Below are positions 24,407 through 31,232 of a stretch of DNA of 41,676 nucleotides, piece by piece. The translations under genes were made by a program, and so were the position numbers. The stretch lies in the NCBI GenBank assembly GCA_028281825.1, contig JANQJC010000103.1, positions 1 to 41,676 of the forward strand, in the 5' to 3' direction. Each line of letters begins with the position of its first letter. Position 1 is the stretch's first letter. The notes beneath the pieces were generated by a model that saw only the letters and a program-made list of their open reading frames with translations, was not told the DNA's origin and ran no database searches. The stretch comes from Flavobacteriales bacterium. Its GTDB lineage: Bacteria > Bacteroidota > Bacteroidia > JANQJC01.

Positions 24407-26508
24407 GAAAGTTTAAGCACTATTTCCCTGTTTTTAGTAACCCTTGTTCCTGGCAGAATTGATTGCTGAGTGATAACCCCACTGCCTTGAAGCTTCACTT
24501 TTAGTCCCAGATTTTCTAATATGTACACTGCATCCGCAGCACCCATACCTACCACCTTTGGTATCAATCGCTCATTGATGTTTTTCTCTTTAAGCCCAAC
24601 TGTATCTTGCATTGCATTGGTCTTTACCCAGCGTGAAGAAGGGTTTGCAGAATGAGCCATTAAATCCAACTTACCCAATGCCGTCACCAAGTCTTTCTGA
24701 TGTCCTTCTTTCGTCCAAGGCATCTTGGTATCCACTTCAGCCACCATACCGGTATCAGTAGTCAACTCCTTGTGGATGTCGATATGGGTTGAGTAAACCT
24801 TGTCGGCTATCTCTTTAAATACCGGCGCTGCGATGTAGGAAGCATAGTAAACCCAGCCACTTGGCGCATTAATCACCACGATACCAGAATACTTAGGATT
24901 GTCCGCAGGGAAGTACCCCGCAAAAGATGCCTGATACTTCATCCTTTGGCTACGGTCGCTATAATTAATCTGGGCTGTACCGGTTTTTCCAGCAATTTGA
25001 TAGTTGGCGTGCTTTACGTTGGTTGCAGTACCCCTTTGCACCACACCTTCCAGCAGCACTTTCACCTTATCAATGGTAGATTGGCTGCAGATAGAATTAT
25101 TCAACACCTCAGTCTCTATCACCTTCTCCACCTTACCCCTACTCCTGATTTCCTTCACAAACTTGGGCTTCACCATTTTACCGTTGTTGGCAACCGCATT
25201 GTAGAAAGCCAGGATTTGCATCGGGGTCATCAATACCTCATAACCAATTGACATCCATGGCAAGGTGATACCTGACCATTGTGGGTTCTTCGTGTTCATA
25301 ATTTTCGGCTTACCTTCACCAGCTATCTCAATGCCTAAACTATCGTTCAAACCCATTTTGTAGAGCTGGTCTACATAGTCTTGTGGGTCTTTACTAAAGT
25401 GCTGGGTTACCATTTTAGCAATACCTACATTTGATGAAAGCTCAAATGTCTGCTGCAGCGTTAGTTTGCCATGCCCACCTTTATCGTAGTCAGAGTCTTT
25501 CATCGGCACGTTGTGGAAATAGGTAATACCATTCTCAATATCCACACTATCACCGATATCTACCAAGCCTTCTTCCAAGAGGGCTATTACAGAAGCCAGC
25601 TTAAAGGTTGAGCCAGGCTCGGTCAACTCACCAATGGCATAGTTGAAGTTTTCATAGTAGTTATCATCATCACCGCGAGTAAGGTTCACAATGGCTTTGA
25701 TTTCACCCGTAGCCACTTCCATCAAGATGGCACAACCATGGTCGGCAGCGTGTTTCTCCAACTGGCGGCGCAGCGCACTCTCAGCTACGTCCTGTATATT
25801 AATATCGATGGTGGTAATCAGGTCGCTACCATCTTGCGGCTCAATTTCATTCTCATCATTCAATGGCTTCCATACCCCGCCACTGATTTTTTGCATGAGG
25901 CGCTTACCACCCACACCCGCCAGGTATTCATCATAAGCTCCTTCAAGCCCCACACTCACTTGCTCTCTTTTATACCCGATAGTCCTCGCAGCCAAGCCTT
26001 TGAAAGGCCTTGCGCGTTTGTTCTGTTGGGTATAAACTATACCACCCCTATACCTTCCATCACGAAAGATGGGGAACTTCTTCATCTCTTTCAGTTGCAG
26101 GTAGTCTACATTTCTTCTTATCAAGTGATAGCGCTCACCATCTTTGCGAGCCTCCACCAATTCACTTTTGTATGAATGCCATGATTTATCCCTGAATAGA
26201 TTAGAAAGGCAATAAGAAAGTGAGTCGATATGCTTGTAGAAGCTATCATCCTTAGCCACCACCATATCCATTCTCACCTCATACTTGGGATAAGATGTGG
26301 CCAATAGGCTGCCATCAGCCGCAAAAATATTACCACGAACAGCCTCAATATTGATGTATTTGGTTGTAAGGGCTTCTGCCTTCTCTCTCCACTCGCTACC
26401 TTGTATCACCTGAACCCTGAATATTTGGAAAACTATCGCGACACCAAACAGGCACATCCCGAAGTAAATCAGGTAAACCCTCCACATGATATCTTTTTTA
26501 TTTTCCAT
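24403..26508 (-). CDS. ftsI: Septal penicillin-binding protein FtsI (PBP3-like) with PASTA domain
   Basis: This 701-residue class B penicillin-binding protein is the septal transpeptidase partner of FtsW. It has an N-terminal membrane helix (about 10-30), a dimerisation/pedestal domain (about 50-215), and the transpeptidase domain with SxxK at Ser300-Lys303 (PGSTFK), SSN (ELSSNVG) and KTG (AGKTGTAQ). The last 65 or so residues (IPKVVGMGAADAVYILENLGLKVKLQGSG) form a single PASTA domain, which E. coli FtsI lacks but Bacteroidota and Gram-positive homologues often have. It starts 1 bp after the ftsL-like stop. Confidence 0.95.
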   Translation of the reverse strand: MENKKDIMWRVYLIYFGMCLFGVAIVFQIFRVQVIQGSEWREKAEALTTKYINIEAVRGNIFAADGSLLATSYPKYEVRMDMVVAKDDSFYKHIDSLSYCLSNLFRDKSWHSYKSELVEARKDGERYHLIRRNVDYLQLKEMKKFPIFRDGRYRGGIVYTQQNKRARPFKGLAARTIGYKREQVSVGLEGAYDEYLAGVGGKRLMQKISGGVWKPLNDENEIEPQDGSDLITTIDINIQDVAESALRRQLEKHAADHGCAILMEVATGEIKAIVNLTRGDDDNYYENFNYAIGELTEPGSTFKLASVIALLEEGLVDIGDSVDIENGITYFHNVPMKDSDYDKGGHGKLTLQQTFELSSNVGIAKMVTQHFSKDPQDYVDQLYKMGLNDSLGIEIAGEGKPKIMNTKNPQWSGITLPWMSIGYEVLMTPMQILAFYNAVANNGKMVKPKFVKEIRSRGKVEKVIETEVLNNSICSQSTIDKVKVLLEGVVQRGTATNVKHANYQIAGKTGTAQINYSDRSQRMKYQASFAGYFPADNPKYSGIVVINAPSGWVYYASYIAAPVFKEIADKVYSTHIDIHKELTTDTGMVAEVDTKMPWTKEGHQKDLVTALGKLDLMAHSANPSSRWVKTNAMQDTVGLKEKNINERLIPKVVGMGAADAVYILENLGLKVKLQGSGVITQQSILPGTRVTKNREIVLKLS

Positions 26509-26509
26509 T

Positions 26510-26896
26510 TTAGTTTTTGTCCAATGCGCCTTTCTTGATGATTATCTTCTTTGGCGGCATTCTTGATTCTTCAATTCCAAGGTCAGCAACAGAATTAGCC
26601 ACCTCGCTTTGCTTGCTTCTAAACATTAACTCGCTTTTAGTGGTGATAAACTCTGAGCGCAATTCTTTCAATTCAGTATTAATGCTTTGTATATCCCTTA
26701 TCGTTCTCTCTGCGTAGTAGCTGTTAGCGATATACACTATCGCCAGCCCCGTGAGGAAAAACACAAAAGGCAGAGACTTCATGAAGTTTTCCTTGGTAAG
26801 GAAAGTACCATCCAGCACCTGCAAAAAGCCACGGGCCACCTTGCTGCCCTTGCCTTTAACTTTCTTTTCCTTTTTTTCTTCTTTCAGCTTATTCAT
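26510..26896 (-). CDS. FtsL-like divisome protein
   Basis: This 128-residue bitopic protein has a lysine-rich cytoplasmic N-terminus (1-20), one membrane helix at about 41-60 and a periplasmic stretch at about 61-100 (RTIRDIQSINTELKELRSEFITTKSEL) with heptad-like spacing consistent with the FtsL coiled coil. It lies between rsmH and ftsI, the standard position of ftsL, and its start overlaps the rsmH stop (ATGA). Sequence similarity to E. coli FtsL is not expected, so the name rests on topology and position. Confidence 0.82.
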   Translation of the reverse strand: MNKLKEEKKEKKVKGKGSKVARGFLQVLDGTFLTKENFMKSLPFVFFLTGLAIVYIANSYYAERTIRDIQSINTELKELRSEFITTKSELMFRSKQSEVANSVADLGIEESRMPPKKIIIKKGALDKN

Positions 26897-27792
26897 ACCC
26901 TTTCAGCTACTCTAAGCCTCGCACTTCTTGAGCGAGTGTTTGTTTCCAATTCTTCTTCTGTTGGTGTGATGGGTTTGCCCACCGCTTTAAAAACCACTTG
27001 CGGGTTACCGTAAAAGTCCTTCTCCACTTTCCCTTCCAGGTTGCCGCTTTTGATTAGGTTCTTCACCAACCTATCTTCCAATGAGTGATAGCTAATGATT
27101 ACCAGCCTACCACCTTCTTTTATAATGTCTTTGCTTTGAAGCAGTAATTCTTCCAAAGCCGGCATTTCTTCATTCACCTCAATTCTTATCGCCTGGAACA
27201 CCCTACTATAAAACTGTGCTTCCTTCCCTTTTGGAGCGATTGGAGCTAAAACCCGCTTCAAATCTTCGGTAGTCTCTATCTGCTTTTCCGCCCTGACATT
27301 GACTATCAGGCGGGCTGCACGACCAGCTTCTTTCATATCTGCATTTTCTCGAAACATTTTTATCAAACGCTCGTTTGAGTAAGTCTGAATGATATCTTTT
27401 GCACTATGACCAGCACTTTTATCCATCCTCATATCAAGGTCAGCCTCGAAACGGGTGGAGAAGCCACGGGCAGGTTCATCAATTTGATGAGAGGAGATAC
27501 CAAGGTCAGCAAGCAGGCCATCAACCGGCAGGGCTTCGTAGTATTTCAGGAAGTTCTTCATATACCTGAAGTTTGACCTTATCAAGGTGAACCTTTCGTC
27601 ATCAATTGAATTTTGGAAAGCGTCAGCATCTTGGTCAAACGCATACAACTTCCCAGTTTTCAGTTTTTTTAATATCTCTCTGGAGTGTCCCCCACCCCCG
27701 AATGTCGCATCTACATAAATCCCGTCTGGTTTAATATCAAGCCCCTCAATGCATTCACTCAACAACACAGGACGGTGATACTCTTCTCCCAT
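26893..27792 (-). CDS. rsmH: 16S rRNA (cytosine-1402-N4)-methyltransferase RsmH
   Basis: RsmH (MraW) methylates N4 of C1402 in the 16S rRNA decoding centre. The 299-residue protein has the SAM-binding motif DATFGGGGHSREIL (28-41), the family motifs LLADLGISSHQIDEPARGFS and LDMRMD, and the C-terminal VIISYHSLEDRLVKNLIK and RSRSARLRVAERV. These cover the full family length. The start overlaps the mraZ stop (TAATG). Confidence 0.97.
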   Translation of the reverse strand: MGEEYHRPVLLSECIEGLDIKPDGIYVDATFGGGGHSREILKKLKTGKLYAFDQDADAFQNSIDDERFTLIRSNFRYMKNFLKYYEALPVDGLLADLGISSHQIDEPARGFSTRFEADLDMRMDKSAGHSAKDIIQTYSNERLIKMFRENADMKEAGRAARLIVNVRAEKQIETTEDLKRVLAPIAPKGKEAQFYSRVFQAIRIEVNEEMPALEELLLQSKDIIKEGGRLVIISYHSLEDRLVKNLIKSGNLEGKVEKDFYGNPQVVFKAVGKPITPTEEELETNTRSRSARLRVAERV

Positions 27793-28250
27793 TACTCACT
27801 TTTCTTACCCATCACCTGTTTCGCTTTATCTGCAAATCGTTTCTTGTCAAAGTTTTTCTTGTACTCCTCGTAGCCTTCCACGCTCCATATCTCAATCTTA
27901 TCAACCGCCGACTTGAGCAACACCTCTTTTTTCATCCCTGCGTATTCCAACAGATGTTTTGAAACAAGAATTCGATTACTGCCATCGATTTCAACGGGGG
28001 TGTTACCATCGGTGTAGTCACGCACAAACTCTTCATAGTCTTCTTCGAAGGAGTGCTTGTCATACAGCTTCTTCATGGTTTCTTTCCATGAGTCGATGGT
28101 GTATAACTCCAAACACTTTTGGTAAACATTTTTCTTGATGACCACCGTCTTGCTGAAGTCAGCAGGAAACTGCTTCATCAGCCCAGCAGGAACACTTATG
28201 CGCCCCTTGGCATCCAGCTTACAGGTATAGTCTCCAATGAAAAAGTTCAT
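27792..28250 (-). CDS. mraZ: Transcriptional regulator MraZ
   Basis: This 152-residue protein has two SpoVT/AbrB-like swapped-hairpin domains, each with the DxxxR signature: DAKGR at 13-17 and DGSNR at 89-93. MraZ proteins form ring-shaped oligomers that bind tandem TGGG-type boxes spaced one helical turn apart and repress the dcw operon. Four such boxes lie 38-84 bp upstream of the start (28288-28334). As first gene of the cluster it is the likely autorepressor of everything downstream to ftsZ. The final KKNFDKKRFADKAKQVMGKKSE tail is basic. Confidence 0.95.
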   Translation of the reverse strand: MNFFIGDYTCKLDAKGRISVPAGLMKQFPADFSKTVVIKKNVYQKCLELYTIDSWKETMKKLYDKHSFEEDYEEFVRDYTDGNTPVEIDGSNRILVSKHLLEYAGMKKEVLLKSAVDKIEIWSVEGYEEYKKNFDKKRFADKAKQVMGKKSE

Positions 28251-28287
28251 AGCCCCTTTGAAATCAAGGGTAAAGTAAAGAAAAATA

Positions 28288-28334
28288 TTCCACTATTTCC
28301 CACTTTACCCCACAATTGTTAATAAGTTTCCCAC
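28288..28334 (-). promoter_or_regulatory. MraZ boxes upstream of mraZ
   Basis: On the minus strand, three boxes begin exactly 10 bp apart: GTGGGG (28313-28308), GTGGGA (28303-28298) and GTGGAA (28293-28288). A fourth, GTGGGA (28334-28329), lies 21 bp from the first of these. One-turn periodicity and the TGGG core match known MraZ operators. A weak -7 candidate, TACCCTTG (28272-28265), lies just downstream, so binding would block the promoter. Confidence 0.7.
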
Positions 28335-28342
28335 TTTTAACG

Positions 28343-28813
28343 TAAGATGTATCAAAAATGTTATGTGAAAGCCCATTTTATTTGCATTTCGGGTGGGAAA
28401 GGTTTTTGGAAGCAATTGTGGAAAACCCCTGTTTTTGGGGTGCTCAGGCATGTATTTTCAGCCGATTTTTAGGCTTATTTTTTCAGAAAAAGCCCAGAAT
28501 CGATGAAAAGTGCAAAAATGTGGGAGAGATTCAGGAAATGTGGGAAAAGGGGCAGATAGGAGTCGTGTTCGCGGGCGAAGACCCGCGACCTATACACCCT
28601 ATCCCAACCTTCCCCTCAAGGGGAAGGAGCTCAAAAAGTCTTCCCGTGCTTGTCCCGAAGAATTTCGGGAAGGGAAGATTTAAAAGGGTGTTAATACAAA
28701 AACCGCCATTGCGAGTAGAGACACAAAATTTTGTGTCTCTACAAAAGCAATTTTCCACCAGTTAGTGGTAAAAGTGTGAAAAATATAAAGGAATGGGGGT
28801 GTAAGAAAGTTTG
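28343..28813. other. Non-coding stretch with inverted repeats between mraZ and the secreted unknown
   Basis: I see no convincing gene here. It holds further plus-strand GTGGGA words (28393, 28520, 28540) and four inverted repeats in a row: TCGCGGG/CCCGCGA at 28569-28588, CCTTCCCCT/AGGGGAAGG at 28608-28627, TCCCGAA/TTCGGGA at 28653-28670 nested in CTTCCC/GGGAAG at 28640-28677, and a 28-bp perfect palindrome at 28715-28742. An open frame of 135 codons crosses it but is built from these repeats and looks non-coding. Confidence 0.6.
28715..28742. repeat. 28-bp perfect palindrome, copy 1
   Basis: The half site is GTAGAGACACAAAA followed by its exact reverse complement. A second copy at 29427-29454 differs by one base in each arm, and the changes preserve pairing. 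The two copies bracket the gene at 28814-29338. It resembles dispersed REP-like palindromes. Confidence 0.85.
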
Positions 28814-29338
28814 TTACTCTATCCAGCACTCCCTGTACTTCGAAGCTAAATCAATAACAAATTCTTCAATATCTATATCGAATGAGCTGCATTTTATACG
28901 GAGTCCAGCAACAGAATTTGATTGCTTAAGAAGACTTTTAGCCTTCTCATTAATAATATACTTCAAATCACACTGGACAAGAACATTACGTCGCAAGGTA
29001 GGCATCCCAGTCAACCCCAATTGCACTATGTCACCATTACTAAACTTTAATGACAGACTATCCCTAAAGCTATTAAACATAATCATCTTATCATAGGTAT
29101 TCATCTTGAATTCTAAAACAAGGAAACCGTTCTCCCCGCTTTTTTCGAAACGCGCCTCTATCTCACGTGTTGAATAGGTTTTCTTTTTCTTGACACCATC
29201 TGCTATTACGAATTTTTTGGTCTTAAAAGTCGGTTGATTAGTTATCATGTCTTTATCCTGATATTCATAGTCACATTGAGCATACAAACCAAGAATGCTG
29301 AAATTAAAGGTTAAAAAGGTGATTATAATAGTGCGCAT
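28814..29338 (-). CDS. Secreted hypothetical protein
   Basis: I do not recognise this 174-residue protein. It begins with a signal peptide (MRTIIITFLTFNFSILGLYAQ, cleavage at about residue 20) followed by a Cys near the mature N-terminus. The mature part has alternating polar/hydrophobic strands (NGFLVLEFKMN, GDIVQLGLTG, AGLRIKCSSFDIDIEEFVIDL) and ends ASKYRECWIE, so it is probably a small beta-rich periplasmic protein. No lipobox is clear. It is transcribed alone, and its flanks carry the two 28-bp palindromes. Confidence 0.65.
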   Translation of the reverse strand: MRTIIITFLTFNFSILGLYAQCDYEYQDKDMITNQPTFKTKKFVIADGVKKKKTYSTREIEARFEKSGENGFLVLEFKMNTYDKMIMFNSFRDSLSLKFSNGDIVQLGLTGMPTLRRNVLVQCDLKYIINEKAKSLLKQSNSVAGLRIKCSSFDIDIEEFVIDLASKYRECWIE

Positions 29339-29426
29339 AGTATGTGTTTTAAAAGTAGTGTTCTAATATACCAAATCCCTCAATCACTTTGCTATAAGAA
29401 ACACAAAAATCCTTCCTTGCACGGTA

Positions 29427-29454
29427 GTAGAGACGCAAAATTTTGCGTCTCTAC
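29427..29454. repeat. 28-bp perfect palindrome, copy 2
   Basis: The half site is GTAGAGACGCAAAA followed by its exact reverse complement. Against copy 1 there is one A-to-G change in the left arm and the matching T-to-C change in the right arm. It lies in the 287-bp gap between two divergent genes, where I see no other feature. Confidence 0.85.
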
Positions 29455-29625
29455 ATTATGTTTTCCGCACCCTCTTTGCAATCCTCTGTGTTCTTTACGG
29501 TTAAGTTTTAATTTTGAAATTGTTTCTCCCAAAATTCTTCAGGGTCCTCGCAATAACGTATCCTGGTCTTGGTCTTAATACTCAATACTATGTACTAATA
29601 ATCTAAAAAAACGTATTTTCGGCGC

Positions 29626-30396
29626 ATGAAATTTGAGATAAAGCAAGAAGGCAAGTTTCAATATATAGAGGAGGGTCAGGGGCATCCTATCATATTGCTG
29701 CACGGGCTATTTGGCGCGTTAAGCAATTTCAATGATGTAATTGACCACTTCAAGGATAGGTACCGCGTGGTGATACCTTTGCTTCCTATCTATGAATTAC
29801 CCGTTCGCGAGACCAATGTTGCCAACCTTGCTGAGTTCGTAAAGGATTTCCTGGTACATAAAAACTACGATAAGGTAACACTATTGGGCAACTCATTGGG
29901 AGGACACGTCACACTGGTATATTCAGTGGCCTACCCACAAAAAGTACATTCAATTGTACTAACAGGCAGTAGTGGCCTTTATGAAAGCGCTATGGGAGAC
30001 ACCTTCCCACGAAGGGGCGATAAGGACTACATCAAGAATAAGGTTGAAGTGACTTTCTTTGACCCAGCCAATGCCACTGCTGAGTTGGTGGACGAAGTGT
30101 TTGAGATAGTCAACAACCGCGATAAGGTATTGAGGACATTGGCTTTGTCTAAATCTGCCATCAGGCACAACATGCGTGACGAGTTGGTAAACATTACCGT
30201 ACCTGCCTGTCTTATTTGGGGCAAGAATGATATCGTTACCCCACCGCAGGTAGCTGATGAGTTTCATGAGCTATTGCCCGACAGCGAGCTACACTGGATA
30301 GATGAATGCGGACACGCCCCTATGATGGAGCGCCCACAGCAATTCAACCAAATACTGGACGGGTGGCTGGATAAGCTATTCACCGACAAGAAATAA
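29626..30396 (+). CDS. Alpha/beta-fold hydrolase
   Basis: This 256-residue cytoplasmic hydrolase has the oxyanion motif HGLFG (26-30), the nucleophile elbow GNSLGGH with Ser90, the acid Asp202 in WGKNDIVTP and the base His230 in ECGHAPMMERPQQFN. All members of the catalytic triad are therefore present. The substrate is unknown; such enzymes include esterases, C-C hydrolases and haloperoxidase-like proteins. Its stop overlaps the engB start (TAATG), so the two are co-translated, an arrangement that may be conserved in relatives. Confidence 0.9.
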   Translation: MKFEIKQEGKFQYIEEGQGHPIILLHGLFGALSNFNDVIDHFKDRYRVVIPLLPIYELPVRETNVANLAEFVKDFLVHKNYDKVTLLGNSLGGHVTLVYSVAYPQKVHSIVLTGSSGLYESAMGDTFPRRGDKDYIKNKVEVTFFDPANATAELVDEVFEIVNNRDKVLRTLALSKSAIRHNMRDELVNITVPACLIWGKNDIVTPPQVADEFHELLPDSELHWIDECGHAPMMERPQQFNQILDGWLDKLFTDKK

Positions 30397-30998
30397 TGAC
30401 CATTAAAGAGGCCGTTTTTATCAAGAGCAGTTCCAAACTAAAGGAATGCCCTGAACCTACCCTGCCTGAGTATGCCTTCATTGGGCGTAGTAATGTGGGT
30501 AAGTCCTCTTTGATTAATATGCTCACAGGCAAGAAGAGCCTTGCCAAAACTTCTTCTACACCAGGCAAAACACAACTCATTAATCACTTCAGTATTAATA
30601 AAGGCCAATGGTATCTGGTGGATTTACCAGGCTATGGCTATGCCAAAGTGGCCAAAACGGAGAAAGCTAAGTTTGGCAAGATGATAGAGAGTTACATCCT
30701 TAAAAGAAAGAGTCTGCTCTCCGTTTTCGTGCTGATTGATAGCCGCCACCCAATGCAAGCTATTGATAGAGATTTTATGATTTGGTTGGGCGAACACGGC
30801 ATCCCTTTTGTAATTGTATTCACCAAGATTGACAAGCTGGCGAAGAACAAGGTTCAAAAGCAGATTAACAGCTACAAGAAATCGCTTTTACAGGATTGGG
30901 AAGAACTACCCGATTCTTTTATTACTTCCAGCACTCAAAATATCGGAAAAGACGACTTGCTGGACTATATTGAAAAAACCAATAAGGTATTCAATTAG
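30396..30998 (+). CDS. engB: Ribosome-biogenesis GTPase EngB (YihA/YsxC)
   Basis: This 200-residue TRAFAC GTPase assists late assembly of the large ribosomal subunit. Its G motifs are G1 GRSNVGKSS (30-38), G2 within the KTSSTPGKTQ region, G3 DLPGYGYAKV, G4 TKIDK and G5 SSTQ. The length matches the family. The gene is translationally coupled to the preceding hydrolase. Confidence 0.96.
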   Translation: MTIKEAVFIKSSSKLKECPEPTLPEYAFIGRSNVGKSSLINMLTGKKSLAKTSSTPGKTQLINHFSINKGQWYLVDLPGYGYAKVAKTEKAKFGKMIESYILKRKSLLSVFVLIDSRHPMQAIDRDFMIWLGEHGIPFVIVFTKIDKLAKNKVQKQINSYKKSLLQDWEELPDSFITSSTQNIGKDDLLDYIEKTNKVFN

Positions 30999-31177
30999 TC
31001 CAGCAGTGTCCCACCTTCCCTATGAAAAATCTTAATTATTCTCAAGAAACAAAGTGTGCTTCTGCTTTCCTATATATAAGGTTTGAATAATTGCCTTTTG
31101 ATAAAGTAAATCTAATTAAATAAACCAGCTTGGCAACATCTATTAGATAGAGTGAACCAAACCAACGATAAAGCACA

Positions 31178-31210
31178 AAAAAAGCCCCGTTTTCGGCAAA
31201 CGGGGCTTTT
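31178..31210. terminator. Bidirectional intrinsic terminator
   Basis: AAAAGCCCCGTTT pairs with AAACGGGGCTTTT across a CGGC loop, with A and T runs on the outer sides. It sits between engB (plus, 180 bp upstream) and the T9SS type B gene (minus, 22 bp away), serving chiefly the latter. The rest of the 234-bp gap shows nothing else I can name. Confidence 0.9.
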
Positions 31211-31232
31211 AATTATATTCTTAGTTTTTATT

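Noticed and set aside
28358-28765. Plus-strand open frame of 135 codons upstream of mraZ
   Set aside because: It crosses four inverted repeats and part of a palindrome and has no coherent protein character.
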